64,000 nucleotides of DNA from Lysobacteraceae bacterium NML93-0399. GTDB lineage: Bacteria > Pseudomonadota > Gammaproteobacteria > Xanthomonadales > Xanthomonadaceae. The notes under the pieces are model-generated. The model worked only from the letters and a program-made list of their open reading frames with translations, did not search any database and was not told where the DNA came from. The translations under genes and the position numbers were made by a program. Numbering within the stretch: position 1 is the first letter of the stretch; every line of letters starts with the position of its first letter. The stretch spans positions 248,001 to 312,000 of the forward strand of contig NTJI01000001.1 of assembly GCA_002307375.1 (NCBI GenBank), given 5' to 3'. Positions 49,619-59,310 of this stretch are shown piece after piece.

Positions 49619-50955
49619 GCCGCCGCCTTCGCGATGCGCAGCGCGACCGCATTGGCGTGCGCGTCGAGCCCTTCGGCGCGGGCCATCGTCACCGCGTCCG
49701 GGCCGATCGCGCGGATGCCCGCAGCGGACGCCGACTGCACGCTGACGGTGTTCTGGAAACTCGACACGCTCACCCCGCTCCACGAGCGCGCCGCGCCGCC
49801 GGTCGGCAGCACGTGATTGGTGCCGCTGCAGTAGTCGCCCAGCGCTTCGGGAGTCCAGTCGCCAAGGAACACCGAGCCGGCGACCTCGACCCTCTCGAGC
49901 CAGTCGCGCGGACTGCGCAACGCGAGAATCAGGTGCTCGGGCGCGTAGCGGTTGCTGATGTCGAACGCTGTGTCGAGCGCGTCCACGCGCAGCAGACGCG
50001 AGCGTGCCATCGCCTGGCGGGCGATCGCCGCGCGCGGCAGGCTCGCGAGCTGGGTGGACAGTTCGGCGCGCACGTCGTTGAGCAAGGTCTCGTCGTCCGA
50101 CAGCAGCAGCACCTGCGAGTCCGGGCCGTGTTCGGCCTGCGACAGCAGATCGGCGGCGACGAAGGCCGCATCGGCGCCGGCGTCAGCGATCACCAGCACT
50201 TCCGAAGGCCCGGCCGGCATGTCGATCGCGACGGTGCCGGACTGGGCGACCTGCTGCTTGGCCTCCGTCACGAAGCTGTTGCCGGGCCCGAACAGTTTGT
50301 CGCAGGCCGACACGCGCTCGGTGCCGAAGGCCATCGCGGCGATCGCCTGCGCGCCGCCGAGCTTGAACACGCGGTGCACGCCGGTCAGACGTGCAGCGAC
50401 CAGCACCGCAGGATCGGCGCTGCCATCCGACCGCGGTGGCGTGCACAGCACCACCTCGCGGCAGCCAGCCAGGCGCGCCGGCACGCCCAGCATCAGCGCG
50501 GTCGACGGCAGCGGCGCCGTGCCCGCGGGCACGTACAGGCCCACGCGCGGGATCGGCCGCACGATGCGCGCGCAATTGACGCCTTCGGCGGTGTCGATGT
50601 CATAGGGCGCGGTCATGCCGGCGGCGTGGAAACGCTCGATGCGCGTCGCCGCGTTGACCATCGCCTCACGCAATTCGGCGGGCACGGCGGCCTCGGCCGC
50701 GGCGAACTCGTCGGCGCCGACTTCGAAATCGTCCAGCGCGACGCGGTCGAAGCGTTCCGTCAGTTCGCGCAGCGCGACGTCGCCGCGCGTGCGCACATCG
50801 TCGAGTACCTCGGCGACCGCGGCGCGGGTGGTCGCAGCAATCACCTGCGTGGGGCGACGCAACAGCTCGGCCTGCGCAGCGGCATCGGCCTCGTTCCAGT
50901 CGACGATCGCCGGTACGGCAGCGTCGAGCTGCGGGGCATCGCATGACGTGCTCAT
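49615..50955 (-). CDS. hisD: histidinol dehydrogenase
   Basis: 446 residues. Zn/NAD enzyme for the last two oxidations to histidine. Landmarks: [55 protein letters not shown] (Zn ligands Gln/His) and [18 protein letters not shown] 50955 overlaps hisG's stop. Confidence 0.97.
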   Translation of the reverse strand: MSTSCDAPQLDAAVPAIVDWNEADAAAQAELLRRPTQVIAATTRAAVAEVLDDVRTRGDVALRELTERFDRVALDDFEVGADEFAAAEAAVPAELREAMVNAATRIERFHAAGMTAPYDIDTAEGVNCARIVRPIPRVGLYVPAGTAPLPSTALMLGVPARLAGCREVVLCTPPRSDGSADPAVLVAARLTGVHRVFKLGGAQAIAAMAFGTERVSACDKLFGPGNSFVTEAKQQVAQSGTVAIDMPAGPSEVLVIADAGADAAFVAADLLSQAEHGPDSQVLLLSDDETLLNDVRAELSTQLASLPRAAIARQAMARSRLLRVDALDTAFDISNRYAPEHLILALRSPRDWLERVEVAGSVFLGDWTPEALGDYCSGTNHVLPTGGAARSWSGVSVSSFQNTVSVQSASAAGIRAIGPDAVTMARAEGLDAHANAVALRIAKAAA

Positions 50956-51866
50956 GCCAGCATCCGCTCCACCGGCAGCACCATCAGGCCCGCGGCGCCG
51001 GCCTGCTTCAGCGCTTCGAGTCGCGGCCAGGTCATCTCGCCGTGGCAGAGCACCTGCAGCGCGACGCAGTCGCTGCCGTCGACCTGCAGCAGCGTCGGCG
51101 CTTCGGCGTCGGGCAGCAGCTTGAGCAGCGCGTCGACCCCATCGCGCGTGGACTGGAACATCACCAGCCGGCTGTCGCGCAGGCGCAGCACGCCGTCGAG
51201 GCGACGCAGCAGCAGCGACGCGAGCTCGCCGCGCACGTCCGAAAACGGCGCGATCGGGCCGGCCAGCACCGCCTCGCTGGTCATCAGGGTGGCGGCTGGC
51301 TTGAGCTGATTGGCGGTGAGCGTCGCGCCGCTGGACACCAGGTCGCAGATCACGTCGGCCTGGCCGAGGCGCGGCGCGATCTCGACCGAGCCCGACAGCG
51401 TCACGATCGTCGCCTGCACGTCGTTCGCATCCAGCCACTGCTGCAGCAGCCCCGGATAGCTGGTCGCGACGCGGCTGCCCTGCAGTTGCGCCGGGCCGCT
51501 CCATTCCTGCGAATCGGGAATCGCGATGTCGAGCCGACAGCCACCGAAGCCCAGCGCCCGCACCGCCTTCGAGACCTGCGGCAGGCCGCGCAATGCGCGC
51601 TCGGCGGCCACTTCGTCGAGCACGTTGCGGCCGACGATGCCGTAATCGCAGACGCCATCGGCCAACAGACCGGGAATGTCGTCGTCGCGCACCAGCAGCA
51701 GGTCCACCGGCAGTGTCTCGCCATAGCAGAACAGCTTGTCGCGACTTTCGCGCCAGGACAGGCCGCAGGACGCCAGCAGGGAACGTGCCGGATCGCTGAG
51801 GCGACCGGATTTCTGGATGGCGATACGCAGGCGGTCACGCGCGGCGCCGCCGTTCACAGGACTCAT
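50952..51866 (-). CDS. hisG: ATP phosphoribosyltransferase, long form
   Basis: 304 residues, the long HisG form with a C-terminal ACT-like regulatory domain (from ~residue 225), so it does not need HisZ and should be feedback inhibited by histidine. Core motifs: [34 protein letters not shown] and the PRPP loop [16 protein letters not shown]. First enzyme gene of the operon, 10 bp after the regulator. Confidence 0.97.
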   Translation of the reverse strand: MSPVNGGAARDRLRIAIQKSGRLSDPARSLLASCGLSWRESRDKLFCYGETLPVDLLLVRDDDIPGLLADGVCDYGIVGRNVLDEVAAERALRGLPQVSKAVRALGFGGCRLDIAIPDSQEWSGPAQLQGSRVATSYPGLLQQWLDANDVQATIVTLSGSVEIAPRLGQADVICDLVSSGATLTANQLKPAATLMTSEAVLAGPIAPFSDVRGELASLLLRRLDGVLRLRDSRLVMFQSTRDGVDALLKLLPDAEAPTLLQVDGSDCVALQVLCHGEMTWPRLEALKQAGAAGLMVLPVERMLA

Positions 51867-51876
51867 GGGGATGACC

Positions 51877-52200
51877 TCAGTGGGATTCGTTCGAGCGCGA
51901 CGCGCGACGCGCGGCAATCGCATAGCCGCCGGCGCCACGATCGAGCGTGCGCGCGACCCGGCCGACCGTCGTCACGCTGACGCCGGTGCGCTCGTGGATC
52001 TCGCGATACGGCACGCCCTGCTGCAGCAACGGCACCACGCGCCAGCGATCGACCAGTGCTTCCAGCTCGGCCGGGGTGCACAGATCGTCGAGAAAGCGCG
52101 CGACCTCGTCGGCACTCTTCAGCCCGACGAACGCACGCGCCAGCGCCGTCAGCGAGGCACTGGCTTCGTGGTCCGGCAGGGGTTCGGCGCGTTGCTTCAT
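51877..52200 (-). CDS. YerC/YecD family TrpR-related regulator, probable his operon repressor
   Basis: 107 residues from ATG 52200 (a TTG at 52221 would add 7 residues). TrpR-like helical protein: [20 protein letters not shown], then the [23 protein letters not shown]. It heads the his operon and the promoter just upstream carries a palindrome, so autogenous, histidine-responsive repression is likely (the HisR regulator of xanthomonads is of this family, from memory). Basic C-terminus. Confidence 0.88.
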   Translation of the reverse strand: MKQRAEPLPDHEASASLTALARAFVGLKSADEVARFLDDLCTPAELEALVDRWRVVPLLQQGVPYREIHERTGVSVTTVGRVARTLDRGAGGYAIAARRASRSNESH

Positions 52201-52222
52201 GGGCTCGAGTGCGTGTTGCAAT

Positions 52223-52266
52223 GTAATAGCGTGCTAATACGTTACTCGCATCTGGCCGTGAGTCAA
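52223..52266 (-). promoter_or_regulatory. his operon promoter with palindromic operator
   Basis: On the minus strand, TTGACT (-35, 52261-52266) stands 16 nt from TAACGT (-10, 52239-52244). Directly overlapping and following is the 18-bp near-palindrome GTATTAGC-AC-GCTATTAC (52223-52240), like TrpR operators in size and placement. It ends 22 bp before the regulator's ATG. Confidence 0.6.
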
Positions 52267-52373
52267 GGGCGCTGGGGGTGCCCGGAGCCGAAGGCTGGCG
52301 GATCGCAGCATTCCATTCAGACGGCGCGCTTCGGGGTGACAATCGCGTTCCGCGTCCCAAAAACAGGCTTTCC

Positions 52374-52691
52374 ATGCGCAACCGACTGCAGGCCATGCTC
52401 GATGCTGGACGCGACGATGCGCTGCTGCGTTTCGGGCTCGGCAACGCCTGCCTGCAGGCGGGCGACGCGGACGCTGCCGCACTCCACCTCGCTGCGGCGA
52501 CACGGCATGATCCGGACTATTCGGCGGCGTGGAAGCTGCTGGGCAAGGCCTTCCTGGCACTCGGGCGCGAGCACGAGGCGGAAGCCGCGTGGCGATCGGG
52601 TCTCGACGCAGCTGCGCGTCGTGGCGACGTGCAGTTGACGAAGGAAATGTCCGTGTTCCTGCGGCGGATCGAACGCGGACGACAAGGCTGA
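52374..52691 (+). CDS. tetratricopeptide repeat protein
   Basis: 105 residues, all helical, with about two TPR units (residues ~15-45 and ~50-85; ALLRFGLGNACLQAGDADAA, then AAWKLLGKAFLALGREHEAE). Probably a small scaffold protein; partner unknown. It is divergent from the his operon across ~170 bp. Confidence 0.78.
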   Translation: MRNRLQAMLDAGRDDALLRFGLGNACLQAGDADAAALHLAAATRHDPDYSAAWKLLGKAFLALGREHEAEAAWRSGLDAAARRGDVQLTKEMSVFLRRIERGRQG

Positions 52692-52730
52692 CTGGCCGCG
52701 GTGGCGGCATTGTGCGTGCGCCGCGCGCTA

Positions 52731-53360
52731 CCCCCTGCAGGAGCGGCCTTGGCGGCGATTCACGCAGATCTTTTCGGTGCAAACGAAGCGCGATTCGCGC
52801 GATCGCCCTCCGCGCATCGCGCGCAAGCGCGCTCCTACATGGGCCTGCGTCGACTGCGGTCGCACTGCATCTGTCGTGCAGATTTCTGCTCCACGCGACG
52901 CCCCCTGTAGGAGCGGCCTTGGCCGCGATTCGCGCGGATCTTTTCGGTGAAAACGAAGCGCGAATCTCGCGATCTCCCTCCGCGTATCGCGCGCGAGCGC
53001 GTTCCTACATGGGTTTGCTTCGACCGCGGTCGCACTGCATCTGTCGTGCAGATTTCTGCTCCACGCGACGCCCCCTGTAGGAGCGGCCTTGGCCGCGATT
53101 CGCGCGGATCCTTTCGGTGAAAACGAAGCGCGAATCTCGCGATCTCCCTCCGCGTATCGCGCGCAAGCGCGCTCCTACAGGGGTCTGCTTCGACTGCGGC
53201 CGTACTGCATCTGTTTCTCAGACCCTGTCGCGCGACAGCCCCTGTAGGAGCGGCCTTGGCCGCGATTCACGCCGATCTTTAGCGTGCCGGCGACACGCGA
53301 ATCGCGCGATCCCCCCCCCCCCCGCGCATCGCGCGCAAGCGCGCTCCTACAGGGGCTCGC
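52731..53360. repeat. REP/BIME tandem array, four units of ~170 bp
   Basis: Units start at 52731, 52901, 53071 and 53238 (periods 170, 170, 167). Each has a GTAGGAGCGGCCTTGGCCGC arm and, ~95 bp later, an opposing GCGCGCAAGCGCGCTCCTAC arm, with a common spacer ('TGCATCTGTCGTGCAGATTT') between units 1-3. Unit 4 contains 13 consecutive C at 53311-53323 and a diverged spacer. No gene is supported in 52692-53404. Confidence 0.88.
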
Positions 53361-53404
53361 GCCGCGTGTTCCCCGCCGGAAACTTGCAGCCGCGCGTTTG
53401 CTGC

Positions 53405-53767
53405 TCAGTCGGCCAGCGACTTGCGATGCAGTGCCATCCACGCAAGCGCAACGCCGGACAGCGCGGCGAGCGACGACATGAACACCCGCGTGGCGAGGAA
53501 GTTCGGATCATGGATCTTCTGCAACGCGATGCGTGCGTAGACCGGCGATTCGAGTCTGACCACGCCCATGTAGAACAGATGCCAGGCGTCGATTCCCGCC
53601 GCCGCTGCAACCGACACCACGCAACCCCAGCCGATGGCGTGGCCGGGCGTCCACCCGAAGCGGCGGCCGAGCCGATCGAACACGACGTAGGCGAGAGCGC
53701 CGATCACAAGCGCGATCAGCGCCGCCTCCAGCACACCCAGCCAGCCGAAATGCAGCGGCAGGTTCAA
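53405..53767 (-). CDS. conserved membrane protein, four predicted TM helices
   Basis: 120 residues. TM segments near FGWLGVLEAALIALVIGALA, GWGCVVSVAAAAG and a C-terminal pair (FMSSLAALSGVALAWMAL). No family recognised. The start is a TTG at 53767 that overlaps the stop of the ammonia-lyase gene (TTGA), which suggests coupling; a later start is possible. Confidence 0.6.
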   Translation of the reverse strand: MNLPLHFGWLGVLEAALIALVIGALAYVVFDRLGRRFGWTPGHAIGWGCVVSVAAAAGIDAWHLFYMGVVRLESPVYARIALQKIHDPNFLATRVFMSSLAALSGVALAWMALHRKSLAD

Positions 53768-55695
53768 GCGCCGGCGCCGGGGTCGGCCGCGCTGGACATC
53801 GGCACACGCCAGCGCGGCAGCACGCCGAGCAGCGCGCCCTCCGCGACGAGCTTCACCGCAGCCGCGACTTCGCCGTCGAGCGCACGGTCACGGTCGAGGA
53901 ACGGGATGGTCTCGCGGATGACGGCATGCGCGGCGGCGACGACGCTGCCCGGATGGAAGGGCTCGCAGGCGGCCAGCTCGGCGCGCAGGCCTTCGACCTC
54001 GTCGACGAAGGCGCCGCGCGTCGCGCGATCCGAGGCAGGACCGCCCTGCACTTTCGCCGCCAGCGCCTCGGCATCACCGCGGCGGGCCAGATCGCGGGCG
54101 GCATTGATCATGTCCACGCGCAGATCCAGCGCCTGCGCGGCGGTATAGATCTCCAGCGCGATCACCTTGCCCAGATCGTCCGCCATCGACAGCACGTGCC
54201 GCGCCTCGTTGGTGCCCATGGACACGTGGTCCTCGGCGTTCGCGCTGGTCGGCACCGAATAAACGCTGGCCGGATGCGCGCGCGTGGCGAGATCGTTGAC
54301 GATGGCCGCGGCCGTGTATTGCACGATCATGTAGCCGGACTCGGTCGCATCCTCGTTGCCGATCAGGAAGCCCGGCAGGCCGTCATTCGTCGCCGGATCG
54401 ACCAGCTTGTTGAGGCGGCGTTCGGAGATCGAGGCCAGCACCGGAATCGCCGCCTTGACGTAGCTCATCGCCAGCGCGAGCGGCATGCCGTGGAAGTGGC
54501 CGGCGGAGATCACCTGCTCTTCGACGTGTTCGGCCGCGCGATCCGGGAACACCAGGGGATTGTCGGTGACCGCATTGAGTTCGACGTCGAACACGCGCTT
54601 GGCCTGCTCGACCGCATCGCGCACCGCGCCATGGACCTGCGGAATGCAGCGCAGCGAATAGCTGTCCTGCGGCTGGTGCTTCTTGCCGCCCCGGAACGGG
54701 CGGAAGCGCGTGTAGAACTTTTCGCGGCCGTGGCGCTGGTCGCTGGGCACCCAGTCCCAGCCGATGTCGAAACGCAGCGCCTGCGCCTCGGGCGTGTTCC
54801 AGCTCGAGGGCAGCCAAGGCCGGAAGCGCGGCACCAGGTGGTAGGGAATATCGGCCAGCGTGGAGCCGTCGAGCAGCTCGCGCAGGTGCGCCGCGACCTC
54901 GACCTGGCCCGGATGCGGACGCAATGCATGTACGTCCGGGTCGAAAGCGCCCAGACGGCCGGCGAAGGCGTCAATGGTCATGGCCGCGGCCAGATCGGCG
55001 GTGTCGAGCAGCGCGTCGAGCTTCTGCAGCGCGAGCACGCCGGTGGCGAGCATCTGCGCGGTGCCGTTGTTGAGCGCCAGGCCTTCCTTGTACGACAGCG
55101 TGACCGGCTCCAGTCCGGCGCGCTTCAGGGCGTCGGCGCCGGACATCCGCTCACCGTCGACAAAGGCCTCGCCACCTCCGAGCAGCACGATCGCCAGATG
55201 CGACAGCGGCGCGAGATCGCCGGACGCACCGACCGACCCCAGTGCCGGCACCACCGGCACGATGCCCGAGTTGAGCAGCGCGGCCAGCGCCTGCAGCGTC
55301 TGCACGCGAATACCCGAATGGCCCTTGAGCAGCGTATTGATGCGGATGCACAGCATCGCGCGCACCACGTCGGCAGACAGCGGCTCGCCCACGCACACCG
55401 CATGGGTGACGATCAGGTTGACCTGCAATTCCTCGTGCAGCGAGCGGTTCGAGCGCGCCGCGCCGGGCAGATCATCGCGCAGCGGACGCGCGCCGAGCAG
55501 ACGGTCGGCATTGCTGCCGAAGCCGGTCGACACGCCGTAGATCGGCTCCTCGCGTCGCACCTGTTCGGCCAGAAACTCGGCCGCGCGCGCGACGCCCTTC
55601 AGCGCCTCGTCGTCGAGTGCGACCGGCGCGCCATGCGCGACCATGACCAGTTGCGCGCGGGTGAGCGAGCGGCCGTCCAGGCGGATGGATTTCAT
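53764..55695 (-). CDS. hutH: histidine ammonia-lyase-like aromatic amino acid lyase (MIO enzyme)
   Basis: 643 residues, ~130 longer than ordinary HutH. The MIO prosthetic group forms from Ala-Ser-Gly in GSVGASGDLAPL. The residue pair that sets substrate choice reads Thr-His (NLIVTHAVCVG), like the Ser-His of histidine lyases and unlike the His-Leu of tyrosine lyases, so histidine is the best guess. The extra length includes an insert around residues 290-345 (WLPSSWNTPEAQ... and RGGKKHQPQDS). No hutU/I/G genes are near, so the role may be other than histidine degradation. Next to hisS and the his operon. Confidence 0.82.
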   Translation of the reverse strand: MKSIRLDGRSLTRAQLVMVAHGAPVALDDEALKGVARAAEFLAEQVRREEPIYGVSTGFGSNADRLLGARPLRDDLPGAARSNRSLHEELQVNLIVTHAVCVGEPLSADVVRAMLCIRINTLLKGHSGIRVQTLQALAALLNSGIVPVVPALGSVGASGDLAPLSHLAIVLLGGGEAFVDGERMSGADALKRAGLEPVTLSYKEGLALNNGTAQMLATGVLALQKLDALLDTADLAAAMTIDAFAGRLGAFDPDVHALRPHPGQVEVAAHLRELLDGSTLADIPYHLVPRFRPWLPSSWNTPEAQALRFDIGWDWVPSDQRHGREKFYTRFRPFRGGKKHQPQDSYSLRCIPQVHGAVRDAVEQAKRVFDVELNAVTDNPLVFPDRAAEHVEEQVISAGHFHGMPLALAMSYVKAAIPVLASISERRLNKLVDPATNDGLPGFLIGNEDATESGYMIVQYTAAAIVNDLATRAHPASVYSVPTSANAEDHVSMGTNEARHVLSMADDLGKVIALEIYTAAQALDLRVDMINAARDLARRGDAEALAAKVQGGPASDRATRGAFVDEVEGLRAELAACEPFHPGSVVAAAHAVIRETIPFLDRDRALDGEVAAAVKLVAEGALLGVLPRWRVPMSSAADPGAGA

Positions 55696-55743
55696 GCGCG
55701 ATATCTCCTGCTAACCGTCGTGCCGCCTAACATCACCTGTGTT

Positions 55744-55826
55744 GTCATTCCCGCGCAGGCGGGAATCCACGGACCCTGGCAACTACGATCGAACGTCCAT
55801 GGATCCCCGCCTGCGCGGGGATGACG
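55744..55826. repeat. inverted pair of 'GTCATTCCCGC' REPs
   Basis: GTCATTCCCGCGCAGGCGGG (from 55744) and GGATCCCCGCCTGCGCGGGG with ATGAC (55801-55825) face each other between hutH and hisS. Could act as a bidirectional transcript end for the intervening minus-strand mRNA. Confidence 0.78.
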
Positions 55827-55854
55827 AGCTGAAACACGTTGTTGTACGCACCAC

Positions 55855-57225
55855 TCAGGGCATCAACCTCGCCTGCTCGCGCTCGACCAGCAACGTGCGG
55901 GCGAGATCGTCATCGGCCACTTCGAACTGTTCGCCGCGGCGCAGGTCCTTGACCGCGACTACGCCCTTGCCGGCCTCGTCCTCGCCGCGGATCACGACGA
56001 AGCGGATGCCCGCGCGGTCGGCGTACTGCATCTGCTTGGCGAGCTTGCGCGGTTCGAGCTGGGTTTCGACGTTGAGGCCGCTGGCGCGCAGGCGTTGCGA
56101 CAGCGCGAGCGCGTCGGGCAGCGAGGCATCGTCGAGCAGCGTCACCAGCACGTCGACCGAACTGTCGGCGGTCGCGACCAGGCCGGCTTCGCGCAGCTGC
56201 CAGAACAGGCGCGTGAGACCGATCGAAATGCCGACACCCGGCAGCTTGGACTTGGTGTAGTGGCTGGCGAGATTGTCGTAGCGGCCGCCCGAGCAGATCG
56301 AACCGATCTGCGGGTGCGCATCGAGCACGGTCTCGTAGACCATGCCGGTGTAGTAGTCGAGGCCGCGCGCGATCGACAGGTTCAGCGCATAGCGCGATTC
56401 CGGCACGCCGAGCGCGCGCAGCTGATTGAGCAGGTCACGCAGTTCGTTGCGGCCCTCTTCGAACAGTTCGGTGCCGGCGCCGAGCGCATCGAGCTTGGCC
56501 AGTGCATCGTCGTGGCCGGTCGAGCGCACGCGCGAGAACGCGAGCAGACGTTCGGCAACCTCGTCCGACAGGCCGAAGTCCTCACCGGTCAGCGTGGCGC
56601 GCACCGCGTCCTCGCCGCGCTTGTCAAGCTTGTCGATCTCGCGCAGCACGGTCATCTGGCGCGCATCGTCGATGCCCTGCCCTTCGAAATAACCGCGCAG
56701 CAGCTTGCGGTGGTTGAGCTGGATCGTGAACTCGCCGATGTCGAGCGCGGCGAACACGGCGCTGATCACCGCGGGCACTTCGGCGTCGTAACGCGGCGAC
56801 AGACTGTCCTTGCCGATGACGTCGATGTCGCACTGGTAGAACTCGCGGAAGCGCCCGCGCTGCGCGCGCTCGCCGCGATAGACGCGCTGCATCTGGTAGC
56901 GGCGGAACGGGAATGCGAGATCATGTTCGTGTTCGGCAACGTAGCGCGCCAGCGGCACGGTCAGGTCGAAGCGCAGGGCGAGTTCGGGCAGACCTTCTGA
57001 CGCTTTTTCGAGCGCGCCGGTGGACTGCACGAAGTACACCTGGCGCTCGGTCTCGCCACCGGACTTGGTCAGCAGCGTGTCCGACAGCTCGAACACCGGC
57101 GTCTCGATCGGCAGGAACCCGAACCCCTCGAACGTGCGGCGGATCGTGTCCAGCATGCGCTGGAAGGCGATCTGGTCGCGCGGCAACAGTTCCATGACGC
57201 CGGGCGGGGTCCGGGGCTTGATCAT
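55855..57225 (-). CDS. hisS: histidyl-tRNA synthetase
   Basis: 456 residues. Class II synthetase: motif 1 region [11 protein letters not shown], motif 2 [23 protein letters not shown] (residues ~115-137), HisA motifs [13 protein letters not shown] and SGGRYDNL, C-terminal anticodon-binding domain from ~residue 355. Charges tRNA-His. Upstream DNA (57226-57609) is a REP cluster. Confidence 0.96.
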   Translation of the reverse strand: MIKPRTPPGVMELLPRDQIAFQRMLDTIRRTFEGFGFLPIETPVFELSDTLLTKSGGETERQVYFVQSTGALEKASEGLPELALRFDLTVPLARYVAEHEHDLAFPFRRYQMQRVYRGERAQRGRFREFYQCDIDVIGKDSLSPRYDAEVPAVISAVFAALDIGEFTIQLNHRKLLRGYFEGQGIDDARQMTVLREIDKLDKRGEDAVRATLTGEDFGLSDEVAERLLAFSRVRSTGHDDALAKLDALGAGTELFEEGRNELRDLLNQLRALGVPESRYALNLSIARGLDYYTGMVYETVLDAHPQIGSICSGGRYDNLASHYTKSKLPGVGISIGLTRLFWQLREAGLVATADSSVDVLVTLLDDASLPDALALSQRLRASGLNVETQLEPRKLAKQMQYADRAGIRFVVIRGEDEAGKGVVAVKDLRRGEQFEVADDDLARTLLVEREQARLMP

Positions 57226-57387
57226 GCGGGCAGGCTCGTTCGTGATGCGATGGAGGCCGACATTCTAATCGGTCCCCACACCGGGCCGAGGCGCCGGGCG
57301 ATGAACGCCGATGCGACGCGCGCGGGACAGAGCGTGCGGCGGAATCCGCCGTCGCCCCGCGCCTGCCCGCCCGTGAAGCGTCTCCAC

Positions 57388-57617
57388 CTGCAGGAGCGCG
57401 CTTGCGCGCGAAGGGGGTGTGCTGGCCAGGCCCCTCGCACACGAGCAATCCAGGGAACGCCCTCGCGCGCAAGCGCGCTCCTACACGGGCTTGGCTCCTG
57501 CGCGGGCGATGCGACGGCCTGCTTCGTGTAGGAGCGCGCTTGCGCGCGATGAGGCTGTCCTGACCAAGCTCCTCGCAGACACGGAGCAATCCCGGGATGC
57601 CCGCGCGCCCTACAGGG
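57388..57617. repeat. REP cluster between hisS and cydC
   Basis: Three clear REPs at 57388-57412 (+), 57463-57489 (-) and 57526-57550 (+) with the GGAGCGCGCTTGCGCGCG core, plus a decayed one at 57599-57617 that overlaps the cydC stop. The rest of 57226-57609 holds no gene. Confidence 0.85.
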
Positions 57618-59310
57618 ACGGAACGTCGTGTCGAGGCGGCGCCGAGTGGAGACGCCCATCGCGCAGCCACAGGTGCCGGTCGACCAGCCCGGGCGGCAGC
57701 GTGCCATGGGTGATCAGCAGCAGGCTGCGGCCTGCAAGCAGGTCCGGCAGTTCGCGCAGCAGGGCGTCGGCGGTGTCGTGGTCGAGGCCTTCGGTGGGCT
57801 CGTCGAGCAGCACCAGCGGCGCATCGCGCACCAACGCTCGCGCCAGTGCCAGGCGCCGGGCCTGGCCGGCGGACATCGTCACACCCGATTCGCCTACCCA
57901 GGCATCGAGTCCGCCGATGCGCTCGGCCCAGGTCTTGAGGCGCACACGTGCGAGCACCGCCCACAGTGCTGCGTCGTCGGCATCCGGCGCGCCGAACGCG
58001 AGGTTGTCGCGGACGCGGCCCGCGAACACCGGCGCGTTCTGCGGCAGCCAGGCGATGCGCGCATACCAGTCGGCCTGCGCCATCGCGTGCAGATTCACGC
58101 CACCCCAACTCACGCGCCCCGTCTGCGCGGTCGCGCTGCGCAGCAGCAGTGCACCGAGCGTGGATTTGCCCGCGCCGCTGTCGCCGCTGATCGCGACGCG
58201 TTCACCCGGTGCGATCGACAGCGACAGCCCGTCGAGCACCGGACGCGCGCCCTCGTCCCAGGCGAAACGCACCGCGTCGAACTCCAGTACTCCGTGCGCA
58301 GGCACTGGCTCGGGTTGCGCGGGATCGACAACTGCCGGTGCGGCCCCCGCGACCGCATCGAGCCGCGCGATCGACGCACGCGCGGCGCGCAGCGCCTGCC
58401 ACGCCAGGCCGGCACCGGACCAGGCTTCGAACAGCCCGATGGCGATGAAGAAGATCGCCGCCGCGTGCGCAGCGCTCAGGCCGCCCCCGGTGTAGCCGAT
58501 GGCCACACTCCACAGCAGACCGAGCAGGCCGAGCGCGGCCACCAGGCCATGGAGGCCCTGCGCGTCGGCCAGCTGGCGACGACGCGAACGCTCCAGCGTG
58601 GCGCCCGACGCCGCATCGGCCTCCACCCGGGCCAGCCAGCCGGCGGTGGCATCGAGCGCGGCGAGATCGGCGCGGCCTTCGTAGAGTTCGTGCAGTCGCG
58701 CGCGCAGGGCCGCGCGGCGCGCAGCGCGCTCGCTTTCCATCGCGCCGCGCCGCCAGGCCACGCGCGCGGGCACCAGCACCGCCAGTGCCAGCGCGATCAG
58801 CGCAAGCCACGCCGCGCTGGGCGGATGCAGCCAGGCCACCGCGCCCAGGCCGATCAGGCCGATGCCCAGCAGCGCGAGCAGCGGCCCGGTCGCGCGCAGC
58901 AGCAGGCCGTCGACCGCGTCGATGTCGTCGAGCAGACGCGCGAGCAGGTCGCCTGTCCGCAGCCGCCCCAGTTGCGCCGGGCTCAGGCGCAACGCCCGCG
59001 CGAAGAACCAGCTGCGCAGGTCGCGCGCGATGCGCAGCATCGTGTCGTGGCCGACCAGCTTTTCGAGATAACGCGAAACGATGCGCGCCAGCGTCAGTCC
59101 ACGGATGCCCGCTGACGGGGTGAAGAAATTGAAGGTGCCCAGCGTGCCGTAGGTCAGCGCCGCCGCGGTGAGAAAGCCGCCCGACAGGCCGAGCAGGCCC
59201 ACACCGGCCACCAGCGTCAGCAGCATCAGCGCCACGGCCAGCAACACGCCCCCGCGATGGCCACGCAGCAGCGCCCGGGTGCTGGCGATGCGCTCGAGTT
59301 GCCGGCTCAT
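57610..59310 (-). CDS. cydC: thiol reductant ABC exporter subunit CydC
   Basis: 566 residues, six TM helices then an ABC ATPase. Walker A GDSGAGKST, signature MSAGQARRLALARAL (MSAGQ rather than LSGGQ) and Walker B LVLLDEPTEGLD. With CydD exports cysteine/glutathione to the periplasm for cytochrome assembly. The stop codon TAG and the last residues (VPSL) lie in a decayed REP ('CCCTGTAGG'), hinting that a repeat insertion set the present C-terminus. ATGA overlap with cydD. Confidence 0.92.
   Translation of the reverse strand: MSRQLERIASTRALLRGHRGGVLLAVALMLLTLVAGVGLLGLSGGFLTAAALTYGTLGTFNFFTPSAGIRGLTLARIVSRYLEKLVGHDTMLRIARDLRSWFFARALRLSPAQLGRLRTGDLLARLLDDIDAVDGLLLRATGPLLALLGIGLIGLGAVAWLHPPSAAWLALIALALAVLVPARVAWRRGAMESERAARRAALRARLHELYEGRADLAALDATAGWLARVEADAASGATLERSRRRQLADAQGLHGLVAALGLLGLLWSVAIGYTGGGLSAAHAAAIFFIAIGLFEAWSGAGLAWQALRAARASIARLDAVAGAAPAVVDPAQPEPVPAHGVLEFDAVRFAWDEGARPVLDGLSLSIAPGERVAISGDSGAGKSTLGALLLRSATAQTGRVSWGGVNLHAMAQADWYARIAWLPQNAPVFAGRVRDNLAFGAPDADDAALWAVLARVRLKTWAERIGGLDAWVGESGVTMSAGQARRLALARALVRDAPLVLLDEPTEGLDHDTADALLRELPDLLAGRSLLLITHGTLPPGLVDRHLWLRDGRLHSAPPRHDVPSL

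Noticed and set aside
52201-52222. Histidine attenuator leader peptide
   Set aside because: No run of His codons or terminator/antiterminator pair between promoter and the first gene.
52731-53360. Possible CRISPR array
   Set aside because: Period is 170 bp, units contain inverted REP arms and the spacer is itself repeated; no cas genes nearby.
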